Shown here: in pieces, positions 31,515-43,041 of the stretch
Layout: the number at the start of each line of letters is the position of its first letter
How positions within the stretch are numbered: position 1 is the stretch's first letter
Assembly: GCA_021234155.1 (NCBI GenBank)
Contig: JAJEKV010000303.1
Coordinates: 248,001 to 312,000, forward strand
Direction: 5' to 3'
Origin: Isoetes taiwanensis
Taxonomy: Eukaryota; Streptophyta; Lycopodiopsida; Isoetales; Isoetaceae
DNA: 64,000 nt
Position numbers and translations under genes: made by a program
Notes under the pieces: generated by a model
The model's database searches: none
What the model was told of the DNA's origin: nothing
What the model saw: the letters and a program-made list of their open reading frames with translations, nothing else

Positions 31515-33115
31515 GGGCCCGAAGCGCAAACTTGAGTTAAGATACACAATGCTAGCTTCTAGAATTGAGGAGTATACGGCCCATCCATATGATTTCCACC
31601 ACACAATAGGCTTCAATATGGTCTTTCTTCTTCTTGCAGCAGGGATAGCAAACAATCCTTTCTAAATGTGTGTAGCTGCTCGGAAACACCTTTGTAATAT
31701 ACTCATGCCATCCTTTGTTAAGTTCCCCATCTTTAAATTGAGTATCAGACAGCCATAAAGGGTGCAAGATGTGAGCAACTGCATGTATTGGTTTATGAAA
31801 CCAATTCCATCTCTTTTCAATGTGTTGTTTTATGACTTTAATATGGATGACCCCAAGAGCTTGTTGGGTATTCTCAAATTGATTCAATGTCTCATTAATT
31901 CTTTCCATAAACTCATATAGTAAACCAAGTGTGCTGCCCTCTAAATCAGTAATGCGCAAAATAGTATAGATTGGAGTCAATCCTTTAACAATTGCCTCCA
32001 TATCATCCCAAATATTTGTATCATAGCACATTCTTTGCACTCTTAATGCATCAGCCTTAGTGTCACCATCCCATTCCTTCCATAAATCTGATTCAACAGC
32101 CCTTATAAGATGCTCTCGAATATTTAGCAATCTTTCTAACATTATATATTGATAAGCAAATCTTGTGCTTCTCTTGCAGATGGTTTTGTATGAAAGAAGT
32201 TCACTAATTGTGCAGATTTTTCAATCGCATTACTTACCCAAGGGATTTGGCGATGTCTTCAAGCAGTAGATCTAAGCAGTTGCTTGCGCAAAGCGTCCAG
32301 ACGATAGATAAGTATTCTTTCTCAAGATACTTAAGACCCATGCTCTTGTAATTAGATCCATTGTCAGTTATAACTTGAACTAAATTTTCTGGCCCAATTT
32401 CCTCTGTTGTTCTTTTAATTTCTTTGAAGATAAATCTGCCATTAATTTTTAGGTCACCCTTAGAACAGTCAATTGCATGATGGAAAATGGTACCCATACA
32501 ACTAGATATCATGATATTCATGATATGCCTGCTGTTTGTCCCGCCATCTACGATGATTGAGCATCCATAATCCATTTTTCTTTGATTGGGTTTAGTTCTT
32601 CATTTACTGCCTCTATCTCCGTATCCAATTCTGCGTGCTTCATTATATTGTATCCCACTTCTTTCCATGATATACCAATCTGAGCTACTGCACTGATCAT
32701 TTTTTTTCCATTGCTTAATACGTAAAACATTGAAGGATAAATTCCACATGATAAGGCATCTATGCACCTCTATCCTAGTCTGTTTCTTATGTACATTCAT
32801 CCAGCTTGCCTTAGTTAATTTCCCTTGTTTCGTCTTCTTGAAAAGATGCTCTTTAACTGTCATATCTTTGCCAGCAGAATCTCTATCATCTCTATTAGCA
32901 GGATCTTGTTCTAGAAGGTCTGCATTTTCTGCTACTGCTTCAGTATCTTCAAATGAAGAAGATGATCCTAATTTTTCATGTATTTTCTTGACAATATCTT
33001 TAGGATTTACTAAGCAACATCCCTTTTTTTGTAGGAACTCCATGCATATGCTCTATCAATCTGGTGAGATTTGAAGTCTGCATCTTCCCACAGTAGTTAC
33101 ATTGCCACTTTATTG
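31515..33115 (-). pseudogene. hAT-type transposase (BED finger, DUF659), broken
   Basis: Read on the minus strand. A BED-type zinc finger WQCNYCGKMQTSNLTRLIEH followed by MHG lies at about 33040-33110. An acidic linker follows (SSSSFEDTEAVAENADLLEQ). The DUF659 region holds SFNVLRIKQW, MDYGCSIIVDGGTNSRHIMN (32520-32575), FIFKEIKRTTEEIGPENLVQ and VITDNGSNYKSMGLKYLEKE. The next part reads AIEKSAQLVNFFHTKPSARE (shifted frame, about 32170-32235) and continues through ILRITDLEGSTLGLLYEFME to a C-terminal relic KPIVWWKSYGWAVYSS (31540-31600), where W-W belongs to the hAT dimerisation region. At least four frameshifts or stops are needed. Terminal inverted repeats and an 8-bp duplication were not located. 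Confidence 0.8.
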
Positions 33116-34620
33116 TTCCAGTACCTGCTGTAGACCTGCCAAGAATATTGGTGTGCTCCTTGGACAATCAATGAAGCTCTTTCCCCATCCTCTTCAACCT
33201 TGGAATTGATCTGAGGAAGAGCTCGGCAAAGAGGCAAGAAAATGAGACAGAATTTGGCAGAGATAGTGATATTTAGAAAAGATAGGCAATTGCATGGCAT
33301 CTTCGGGCTTGGGCATGGTGGCATTGTAAATGGAGAGTCGGATGCATTAAAAGAGAGAGCTGGATGCATTAAAATAGAGAGTCGGGCATGCTAAATTAGA
33401 TTTTCCATTATTGAAAAAGGTCAAAAGCGAACTTTTTTGGCCTCAAAAAAAAAGGTTGATCCTAAAGAGCTCTGATCCGCATGCATGTCAGTTCCGTTGC
33501 CTTTCCTTATTTTTTCAATCCATTTTGTATTGATCCAACTATGTCTATGCCAGATATACTCTCCTCCATTTTCATCTTATCATCCCATGGGCTAGGCGCC
33601 AAAACGTAAGGCAAATCTCAAGGACTTCATATATTGCATTTAGCTTCTTCAAATCATCATCATTCCATCATGACTCCATAAAAACTATTGTCCTTTGTTA
33701 AAATGCTTTATAAATCTTGCTCCCATTCTCGCAAGGACAAATATAAACATCACAAATCTGTTACTTAAGGCCTTATCTTTTTGTTTTGTAGCAATACTTT
33801 CGCTAACCTTTTTTGGACTTTTTGTGGCCACTACGCTCTGTGGTTCAACAAAATTAATGGGTTCTTTCTACTTATTAATAATCTGCAAGCCCCGTGCAAT
33901 TTTTTGCCAAGATCTTGCCCACACATATTGAAAGGAATGCGGTAGATCTAATGATCTAATGGGTTCTACCTACTCAAAAGGTCTGATAGACTGTCTGATC
34001 CCTTGGTTCTTGCAAAGAATTCTTGTGGGCGATGGATTTTTGCATCAGGGAATTGTCTCAAATTCTTTGCAGCTTCATGAGCAGATTAAAATAGATGCTC
34101 CAATCTGTTTCTGCATTGGTTAAACAGTGTTTGCTTCCTCAATGCAATCCATCGCCCCTATAAATGAAGATAGATTTGTCCTCTGCTTAATAAAAATAAA
34201 AGTCTAGACTACAGAACCACTACATATTGTGCAATAAACCTAATACCGATAAAAAGAGACGATGATTGCCTAAATCGAATACCAAAATCTCAAGTCCAAA
34301 TTGATGCTAGAATCAAAACATAGAGAGGCATCTGTCAAACAGCTCGTGATGCATGTTTCCCCCAAATGGCAACATATTAATCATTTGTCTTTGCCTTAAT
34401 TCTAGGTCAAACGTGTGGAAGACCTTGGTAGATAACCTTGAGACTCTGGGTATTAGAGATTGGAAGATATCAATTTGAAGTTTGGAAGTCAACACATGGA
34501 TCTATGTTGTCAACTTGAAGTTTGGAAGTCAACACACGGATTTGAATTTGAACAAACTTTTATCTATGTTGTAAAATCCTCTGGGAAAGAGAACTAGAGA
34601 GAAAGTGACTAGAAGATGGA
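33116..34620. other. 1.5-kb interval without recognised genes
   Basis: Non-coding between the hAT remnant and the ORF1-only element. A 14-bp near-repeat GAGAG(T/C)-GGATGCATTAAAA occurs twice at 33335-33385, and TTGAAGTTTGGAAGTCAACACA is present twice at 34476-34495 and 34511-34540. No transposon assignment. Confidence 0.4.
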
Positions 34621-34635
34621 AAGCTAGAGGGAGAA

Positions 34636-37229
34636 GAAAAGGGCGCTGGTGATGGTGCCTAGGGTTTCAGCCCCGTTTCTTTACACATAACTTTTAACTT
34701 TCATGTCAGATATGAGTGATTCTAGGCTCGTTGGAAAGCTTGAAGAAGAAGAAGGACAAGCGTCGCTTCGGCTTTTGTGTTCTTTCCGATTGATATATGG
34801 TTTATATGCTGATTAGACTGTTTTGGCAGCGAAAAATCGCCTGACATCTCTGGCCTTTTATTGGCGATGTTAGGCTTTGGCTGCAATCTTCTTTTTGTCA
34901 TAACTCCTGCATTTGGAGGCAGTTCTTGGTGTGTTTGGGCTTGTTGAAAATCTCCTGGAGTGCTCTTTTTAGTGTTGCTTAAATTTATCAGAAGTTACTC
35001 TTTTGTGGGGGGCATTTGAGCTCCAAAACTTCGGCCCCTTTCAGTGGAGATGGCAAAAGCAACTTGTAGTCCCACCAAGCGCTCCTCAGGTAATCCTAAT
35101 GGGGTACAAGGCGTTGATAGGAAATGTGCTCTAGATTCTTCAAAGAGTAGTGTTCAAGATGCCCACAAACTAGCTTGTGAAGGTGCCCCTTCTTCTCCAA
35201 AGAGTTTGATATCATCAGTAGCGGTTGGATCTGAGGGGCAGGAAAGGCAGGCTTCTGTGCATCTCAATCCACTGGCATTGCCTCGCTCCTATTTCTTCCA
35301 GTGGCATATATGTACCTAGCTCAACTGCGGTAGTAGCTTCAGCTCTCTTCTCTTCTCAGCTTGTTGTTCCAGCTTCTGTCCCTATGTCTCATAATACTAG
35401 AGGCAGTGTTGGACAAGTGACTCTGGAAAGCTCTTTTGGAAAGTTGGTACTTCCAAAGCTACCTCTAACACATGTTGAAAGTCCTTCGGAACAAATGAGA
35501 TTAGTAGCTCCTGCTCAAAAGACACAGCATCCCCAACACATATTGGAAGTCCCTCATATGAAGGAGGCTCTTTTGGATAAACAGACTATCCAACGCATGT
35601 TGGAGGTTCTTCGAGGCAGAAGGAGTTTCCCCCTCCTCCGTTGAGCAAGCCTAGATACCTTCTTCGTCAACCACGATGCATGTCTCGACCTCTACACTTT
35701 CGAAGTCTTCTAATACAGTGGCAAAGGTTACAAGTGTTCGTTTTTCTGAGTGGCTATACAAAGGTGTGTCATCTCTAGCCACCTCATTTCGTGTCTGTGA
35801 GGCCGTTGCTGTTATGGTGGACAATAATAAGAAAGAAGTTGCACCCTATCTTCAGCAGTTGTAGGCCAAACATGACTCCATGGATATCCTGTTACCACCA
35901 GCTGAAATATATTATGAGGTTCAGGAATGCAGGTCAACTTTTGAGTGCTTTCGGGCCCCTGTGGTGCAGATCAGTCATGAGGCTCACCGTCGTCATGTGG
36001 AGCAACTAGTTGCTCGGTTGTTTGTTACTTCACTGGCCTCTTCTTGGATCTACGCATGGGAACTTGGTTATCTGGGCATCTACACAAATTAGGGCTTCCT
36101 ACATATCAGTCTATCAAGCTCGTGGCCAAAGATCAACGGTGTTTTCTCTTGATGTTTGAGTCTCCTGCGCCGATGGCTCAACTCATAGAATGAGATGTTG
36201 ATCCTCTGTGGAAACATTTCTTATTGTATCAATAGTATGTTCCTGGCTCTTTTCTAGGTAAGCTAGATGCCTTGCGTGCCCCATTTTGGATTGCGATTGA
36301 AGACTTTCCTCCAGAGTTTCAGGACTCTAGTTCATTTCTGCTATTGCTAATGAGATTGGACTTCACTTGCAACATGCTATAACCAATGGCATTATTAAGA
36401 TTTGTATAGCACGGTCCATTCATCCTGATTTGCCTCGGACAATTGTTGTTGAGTGGGCCCATGTTCTTTTCTTTTAAGCTATGATTGTTAAATGGTCCCG
36501 AGCTGGCTCTCATGTTCCCTGAGGCCCCTCTCTTTGCTCAATATTATAAGTCTTACCAACAAGCTCCTCTAGTTGCCTCTGCTGCAAATCCTGCTCCTAG
36601 CTCTGCTCCTTCTTCAATGGATATCTCGTTCCTCGTGACTTCCCTCTACATCTATTCATCCATTTGGTCCCATGCCTCGCATTTGGATCAACAGAGGTGA
36701 AGGCTCAATGAAATTCAGAGGTCGCCAAGAGCAAGTTGAAGAGGCTTGTGGGCAATACATGGACATTGATTGTCGTGGTGCCCACCCTCAACCTAAACAT
36801 CCACCTGCACTTCGTCAACCTCGAAAGTCAGCTAAAGATTCTAACACCTCTGCATCTCCTCTCCTCAGCACTTGCTCTACATGATTCAATTCCTTCTGTT
36901 GCATATGGTCGCTTTGCTCCACTTCAATGGGCTGATTTGACTGAAGATAATATTGTCTTGCTGCAGGCCCAGGATACATCTTCAAACTCTCCTGAGACTC
37001 CAGTAGTCACGTCTGATTTGACTCTGTTACAAGTTCAACGCAGCTAGATCCTTAAGTAGAGTCGTATTTCCTTTTACTTATCTAGTATGGAGTAAGTACA
37101 TTGTGTCGCACGCTCGTGTTCCAGCGGCACCCTCTTGTGCTTACACAACTAGATGAGAAATATACATTTTGTACTTATTCTTATTGATTAATAAACTTTT
37201 TGTTTGTTTTTCAAAAACAAAAAACAAAA
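34636..37229 (+). mobile_element. ORF1-only L1-like retroelement, copy 2, with TSDs
   Basis: CTAGAGGGAGAA stands on both sides (34624-34635 and 37230-37241), an exact 12-bp target-site duplication. The enclosed 2594 bp contain a leader with CATAACTTTTAACTTTC, a start at 35050, decayed L1-type ORF1, a 3' UTR with TTGATTAATAAAC (about 37185) and an A-rich tail (37210-37229). There is no endonuclease or reverse transcriptase between ORF1 and tail. The element is complete by its own ends, so the lack of ORF2 is not truncation. Confidence 0.75.
35050..37047 (+). pseudogene. L1-type ORF1 of copy 2 with DUF4283-like domain
   Basis: The frame opens MAKATCSPTKRSSGNPNGVQ, passes a Ser/Pro-rich region, then MVDNNKKEVAPYLQQL (compare MVQNNKKELSSYLNELQ in copy 1). 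It goes on through LHKLGLPTYQSIKLVAKDQR, VDPLWKHFLLYQ, FWIAIEDFPPEFQDSS and LLNGPELALMFPEAPLFAQY, ending in a segment with WADLTEDNIVLLQAQD. Several stops and shifts are present, so it is inactive. Shared block order with copy 1 shows a family. By analogy with L1, the protein would bind RNA in the cytoplasm. Confidence 0.6.
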
Positions 37230-37577
37230 CTAGAGGGAGAAATTGGACAAAAGGCAAGGAACTGAGATGAAGTCAGTCAGATAGACCTGATATATTATAA
37301 ACATGGCAGAGAACTGACCAAGTTGAAGCTTGTGCTAGGCAATAACCATTTTGAAGCTTGTGCTAAGCATATCAAATTTAATTAAACCTTTATCAATGTT
37401 GTAAAATAAAAAGAGATTGTTGCCTTTCTTAAGGCTATAGTGTAGATGACAACCACATGTATAAGAGATTCTTGCCTTTCTTAAGGCTACTGCTTTCTAT
37501 GGGATGTGAAACAAGATTCTTGGGGTACTTACGACCAAGATCTACTCTTGCTATGCTTGATTCTGGAGCAAGGGTAA

Positions 37578-37830
37578 GAATGTGAAAAATTGAAATGAAA
37601 AATAGCTGGCATGACCATCCTATTATGACTCAAAAAGAAAAAAAAAATAGAAAAAATAAAAATAAAAAACACTTTATTATTGCCATGAGATGGAACTTTT
37701 GAAATGTCGCACTTGTTAACAGGCCATTTCAAAGCCACTCCTTTGTAGGCTTTATATATTCACAGAATGAAAAATAGCTGGCATGACCATCGTATTATGG
37801 CCAAAAAAAAAAGGGGAAAAAATTTGGAAA
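37578..37830. repeat. ~187-bp tandem duplication with A-rich tracts
   Basis: AATGAAAAATAGCTGGCATG, ACCATC-TATTATG, an A-rich run, CACT-CATTGTTGCC, ATGAGATGGAAC and TTTGA-ATGTC occur at about 37578-37715 and again from 37768. The second copy leads into the minus-strand L1 fragment, so the unit may be part of that L1's 3' UTR. Confidence 0.6.
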
Positions 37831-37834
37831 CACT

Positions 37835-38083
37835 CCATTGTTGCCCATGAGATGGAACGTTTGACATGTCACACATTAATAGGCAGAGCAGAATAAAAAT
37901 GACACACGTTAATAGGGCAGAGCAGAGTAAATATGGCACCTCAGGACGAAATCTGTGAACCAAAACATTGATGCGTACACATCTGTGAATGATGTGCCAC
38001 CACAAAACATGCAACTTGGGTTGAAGTAACTTATCCCAAACCCATTTCCAAATTGCTTTTTGTTGAGTCACTAGTACCACCAA
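37835..38083 (-). pseudogene. L1 ORF2 C-terminal fragment (zf-RVT)
   Basis: The minus strand encodes KAIWKWVWDKLLQPKLHVLW and HIIHRCVRINVLVHRFRPEV, the zf-RVT region at the end of plant L1 ORF2. The plus-strand L1 at 42360-42560 reads RRWVWDKLLHPKLSILW and HRCVRVNSIVHQF in the same place. The cysteine pair that should follow is lost after a break. This is a short 5'-truncated copy. Confidence 0.7.
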
Positions 38084-38441
38084 ACTGAAATTCTTTACCC
38101 AATGCCAACTCTACTAATTGTGCGAATGAAATTTTTGTTAAAAATTAAAGTTTATCCTAACTTGTAGGTGGGTGTGGAGATACCCTAAGCCATCCAAGCA
38201 CAAAAACCTGAATCTACTTTCGATTTTCCCGAAGAACTTTGTCAAAAAATCTAGTCCCTAAAAAGAGAGAAAAATCATTGGACATCTCTGTTGTTGCTAC
38301 TTATTGCCCTCTTTAAAATTATATTCTTGATCCCGAATAAGCCCTTGCTCGTTGCTTGCTGCCTTGCCAAGCCTTGATCACCTGCCACCATGCCCGAATC
38401 TGCCTCACAAACTCGTGGAAAACTATGTGTGAATAGTGATC

Positions 38442-38470
38442 CCCCCCCCCCCTCCCCCCCCTCCCTCCCC

Positions 38471-38506
<36 letters not shown>
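38442..38506 (+). repeat. Poly-C/poly-A tract
   Basis: About 30 bases of mainly C are followed by about 35 A. The A run could be the tail of a retrocopy whose body lies to the left, but no body was recognised. Open frames across it (poly-Pro and poly-Lys) are artefacts. Confidence 0.8.
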
Positions 38507-38539
38507 GGGGTCACTTTTCCTTTTTAATGTTCTTGCTCG

Positions 38540-38935
38540 ATGGTCTAAGGGAGGTCGGCCTCCCCTTGGGGGTTATGCAAATAACCCTCTTGGCCTAACT
38601 TGCCTTGATTGTTATTTCATAACTTGGATTAAGTGGAGGTTAACCTCCTCTTAGTACTATCCAGGTGGAAAACTCCATAATAATGTCCACCCAATAGGAC
38701 GTCAATTGCCATGGTCATAGTGTCTCCATAACCAAACATTTTGGCATAATCATTTCATTGTATAAAATTACGGTAGTATTAGCATTATCTTTTCTTTGTA
38801 CTCTTTAGGCTTTCATGCCCCTTTTGATCTTTGGGCCCCATGGCCAATTGGGTCTCCGTGGACGTTAAAACTACCAAAATGCCCCTATGAGTTTATATAA
38901 TTACCAAAATGCCTTATGAGTTTCAAAATCAAATG
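38540..38935 (+). mobile_element. LINE 3' end with ACCAAAATGCC-type tail
   Basis: Ends with TTTGGGCCCCATGGCCAATT, GGGTCTCCGTGGACGTTAAAA (to 38870) and two copies of ACCAAAATGCC(CC)TATGAGTTT-like tail. Upstream GGCCTCCCCTTGGGGGTTAT replaces the usual LINE-A hairpin but also pairs C-rich with G-rich arms. It shares GGACGTTAAAA exactly with the SINEs. Confidence 0.6.
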
Positions 38936-39694
38936 GATTCGAAATTAAAGTCTTGGAGATGTTCAAAGAACAAGACATCTCATCTCTTTAACCTGGTTCT
39001 TCTTCTTTTGCTCTAATGCTTGTGTGCAGAGTCTTTCAATGAAGCATTCACTTCCTCCGTCTAACCGAAGCCTTGATCGTTATTATCTTCAGGAGGAGAG
39101 CTTCAGAGCCCACCAAACTTTTATTTGGCTTGCTTACATCTTCCTTGAGCCTGAAATAACTAACCATAACTAATGTGAATGCGAGGTAGTCTGGCATCAA
39201 TTGCATTTAGTCCGTTCTATTTGGCAATGGAGGTTTGGACAGGATAGCCTTTGAAGGATCTTTTTGCTCAGTTCTGCTTCTGTTATTCTGCCCTTTGCAT
39301 TTAACATTTATGTTTGAAGATGCGGCTTGTGATTGCTAAAGCGTTATTTTTCGTTTTGAAAAGAGGCCGAAAATAGAATTTGAATTGGACTCTAGGGAAA
39401 TTTAGCATTTCTTGATCTTCCCTCTCTCCTGCAAAGTCCACACGGGCAGTTGCTTTGCTACATCTCTTTAATATTTGTATATTATTTTTAGGATGCATTT
39501 TTGATAAGGGATTAGCAAATTGGGTCCTCACGTCTTGATACCAGTGACAAGTTTGGAAAATTATTTAGCCTTGAGCATTGATTAGCCAAGAGTCTTTATG
39601 TTGTTGTTATTGACAGTTTTGGAAGATTATTGCTTAAAGCCTCAGTTTTGGAACTAGCAGGGACTGGAGGTAATGCTTTCTTTTTGATAGCAGA

Positions 39695-40580
39695 TATATT
39701 TTTTGCTCTATTTGGCTCATTTAGACTATGAATTTGAGAAATATGCACCTAAATGGTTTTGTAGGACACTCATTAAGCTTTTCAAAATTTGCTCATGGAT
39801 AAAAAAACAGAGTTTTCTTTTTAAAGTCATGTCCTTTAGATGCTCTGCTCAAGCTAGAATAGCAAGTCGACTTTGTCATTTTTGACATAGTTACAATAAA
39901 AATTTGAAGTCTTGTGCCGAAGATTATTTTTAGATCTTCTTACAGACTTTCCAACGGATACTCTTGCTAATGAAACAGAGTTTTGCTTTGCAAGTTATGG
40001 CCCGACTTGATGGCTCAGTCGACTACCCATCCAACTTGGCTAAAACTGGAAAATGGATGTTTTGCTTTATTTGAGCCATGTAAGCTATGAATTTGAGAAA
40101 TATGGACCTGAGCGCTTTTGTAGCATGCTCACTAAGTTTTGGAATAAATTGCTTATGGATAAAAACAGAGGTTAAGTTGTATCTTTTACATGTTGTGCTG
40201 TCAAACTAGGACAGTCAGTGGATTTTGTCATTTTTGACATAGTTACAATGAAAATTTGAAGATCCCGAGCCTAGCACATTTTAGTTCTTCTTGCAAGCTT
40301 TCCAACAGATACTCTTGCTAATGAAAAAGAGCCTTGCTTTGCAAGTTATGGCCAAAACTGGAAAATGGTTTATTTCATGCAGTTGTATTATAGTTGATAT
40401 GTTTTGCTTTATTTGATCCATGTAAATTTTGAATTTGAGAAATATAGATTTAAGTGCTATTGTAGCATCGCGCAGTATCTTTGGAATAACTACTCATGGA
40501 TGAAGAACAAAGGTTTGTTTTTGAAGTTGTATCTTTTACATGCTATGCTTAATCATGAGTCATATCTCTATCTCTTGGCG
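39695..40580 (+). repeat. Three tandem ~350-bp monomers
   Basis: Landmarks repeat in order: TTTTGCT-TATTTG, ATGAATTTGAGAAATAT, CTCA-TAAG, GTCATTTTTGACATAGTTAC, CTTTCCAAC-GATACTCTTGC and TTTGCAAGTTATGGCC. They begin at about 39695, 40055 and 40399; the third unit is cut at about 40580. Short open frames in each unit are not conserved in frame. The layout recalls tandem promoter monomers of some retroelements. Confidence 0.8.
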
Positions 40581-40845
40581 ATTTTGTATATGTATGCAGT
40601 ATAAAATTTCACCACTTGGATTTTGCTCAAAACCTATATGTTGAATGTTTTACTGTGACAGGCTACAACATGTTGCCAAGTTTTATACGCTCATGTATAT
40701 ATTTTATAATAGTTGAACTTATGTACAACACGATTTTAATCAAAACAATGGCTGCAATTGGCATCCCCTGTGTTACTACACAATATAGAATTAGTATTAA
40801 CACCTGAAAATCTTTCTTGCAACATAATCACCCACGCACCATGTT

Positions 40846-43041
40846 AAGAGTAGTTTGACGTACTTGAAGCTAGATTTTGCAAAAGCATATGATAGTGTTG
40901 ACTGGAGTTTCTTGGAGCAGTGCCTTTTATGTCTTGGTTTTGGTTCCCAGTTCGCAACAGACATTATGAAACTTCATTATTCTGCTCGTTCTTCAGTTCT
41001 TTTTCAAGGAGAACCATCGACATTCTTTCAGGTGGGACGTGGCATTCGCCAGGCTGTCCTTTTGCACCACGGCTTTTTACAATTGTGGCGGAGATTCTTT
41101 CTCAGTCTCAAGGCAACCTGCATGGTCTTCCCATGAATAATGGTTCACAAGAGATTTGTAACCAGTACGCAGATGACACTTTCTTGTTCTTAATGGCTAA
41201 TGAGCAGAATTTGCAGAATGCCAGTTCCTTGTTAGACAATTTCTCTTTGGCCTTTGGTATCTTTGTGGGATGGCAAAAGTATCGCCTTGTGGGCCCTAGA
41301 CTCTCAGTGCCATCTTACGTGGGTTGCATTTCCATGGAAGCTTCTTCCTCATGGGAAGGCAACTAGGCTTCCGGCATTCTAGTTGGTATACACCTCTCAT
41401 CTAGAGACGCGTGGGATGTCATTATTAAGGGGTTGGAAAGGCATTTGTTCCGGTGGTCCACGGCTAAGTTATCCATGGCTGGTCGCGTGTAAGCGTGGCA
41501 AAGGGGTTCGAGTGGTACACATGTCTATATGGCATCCATCTTGGCGGGCACCGCGGAACAAAGATGCAGCTCATTGTTCGTCTTTGTCGGGGAACTTCAT
41601 CCGGGGTGGCACCGAAGAAGGAGCCGATGTTAAAATTAGTTGGGCGAAGTGCAATTATGCCTAAACTTTGTGGGGGGCTGGGGATGATTCACTTTCTTCT
41701 CCAGAGCAAGGTGCTAATTTCTAAGTTCATGTGGCGGATTCTAAATAATGCTGATAATTCTCCAGGTCTGCGTCTCATTCACGGTCTTCTGGATGTGCAT
41801 TTCCTTTGGCTCTCCATCCATTAAGCCACTTCTCCCATGGGCATTATTCTATCCACTTTCTCCATATCCTAATGCATCACCTTTCCTCAAGGAGTTGCTA
41901 GCTGCTTGGGAGAATGTGCGCACTTTGCTTCAGTTCCATCCAATGGCCCACACAGATCCTACAGCCAGTTGCTGGTGGATCCCTTTGGGTGACGGCTAGG
42001 CAGATTGTCCCTTGGTCTCTTCTATCCATCCATTGATGCAACGTCGATGGCGAGCAGCAGATGTGCTCACGGTATCTGCATGGTATAATGAGACAAGATT
42101 GTTGACATGGAATGAGTTCAAACTGAAGTTCCTCCTCCTTCGTTGGGACCGTGGCATTTGGCAAAAAGTAGCTGCTACCTTGGCTGCTACACTTCCTGCA
42201 CACCCACAAGACGTGGCTCCTCAGCTCTGCGTGGTTCATGGCAGTGTTAAGGAGAAGCACCTGGTGCACTCGATGTATGTGGTCCTGCTTCATCCTGAAG
42301 TGTTGCCTCCATCGCCAAAGTGGCCTTTAGTTATCCCCGAGCCTCATCAGAAAGCGATGCGGCGATGGGTATGGGATAAATTGCTCCATCCTAAGCTATC
42401 TATTTTATGGTCGCAGATCACTCATAGATGCGTGCGGGTAAACTCTATTGTTCATCAATTTTGTCTAAAAGTCTCTGTGATCTGCCCTCTTTGCATGCAG
42501 AGGGATGAGACAATTGAACACTGCTTTTTCTTATGTCACCATGTTGGACTTGCTTGGCGGTGGCTTTTTGAGTCTTTTCCATTGTGACTTGAATAGTGCC
42601 AGGTCCTATTGTCGATCTATCCTAGTTCTTGGGATAAGTTGGCAAAGAGGGCTTTCCACTTAGCATCTGCTTGGATCATCTGGTCCATCTGGAAGAGACA
42701 AAATCTCCTCATTTTCAAGGGCCGGTGTCTTTTCGGACACGCAAGTGCTTAGCGATGCTCGTAGTCGCATTGTGAAGGCGCACAAGTGTTCTTCCTTAAA
42801 GGATGACGCCAAGAGTGTCATTTGGGAGCAATATCTTTGATTCGGACCTACTCATAGCAAAACGGGTTGTGCTCGTGGTGATATATATTCTCTGCTTTTC
42901 TATGTTATGTATGTGGTGGGTAGTGTTGCTCTAGTGGACATCTTCTCCACTGGGTTTTGAGTCCCCCATGTACTCTTTGTATTCTTTTGAGTAATAAAGG
43001 TCCACGTTCATCAAAAAAAAAAAGAAGAGTGGTTTGACGTA
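40846..43041 (+). mobile_element. 5'-truncated L1 with 17-bp TSDs
   Basis: AAGAGTAGTTTGACGTA at 40846-40862 matches AAGAGTGGTTTGACGTA at 43025-43041 (one mismatch). Between them lies the 3' half of a plant L1: reverse transcriptase, zf-RVT, a 3' UTR ending TGAGTAATAAAGGTCCACG and a run of about 13 A ending at 43023. The 5' end starts exactly at reverse-transcriptase motif A. The close TSD match suggests a rather recent insertion. Confidence 0.9.
40863..42840 (+). pseudogene. L1 ORF2: reverse transcriptase to zf-RVT
   Basis: The order is LKLDFAKAYDSVDWSFLEQC (motif A, 40861-40920); VGRGIRQ then one-base shift to GCPFAPRLFTIVAEILS (motif B, 41033-41100); QYADDTFLFLMANEQNLQNA (motif C, about 41162-41222, YADD intact); SLAFGIFVGWQK; later WDRGIWQKVAATLAATLP; then VWDKLLHPKLSILW, HRCVRVNSIVHQF and CPLCMQRDETIEHCFFLCHH (zf-RVT, CX2C...HCX...CHH, 42360-42545). 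A final segment to 42840 resembles the post-finger tail (LIWSIWKRQNLLIFKG region). Frameshifts and stops occur after motif A and between 41360 and 42010. Function was target-primed copying of L1 RNA; this copy is dead from birth by truncation. Confidence 0.85.

Noticed and set aside
32160..32240. Intron in the hAT transposase (GTAAGT just after SLG on the minus strand)
   Set aside because: The presumed intron reads as conserved hAT protein (NAIEKSAQLVNFFHTKPSARE) in a shifted frame, so a frameshift is the better explanation.
38275..38654. Frames with poly-Phe, poly-Pro or poly-Lys
   Set aside because: Artefacts of the poly-C/poly-A tract at 38442-38506.
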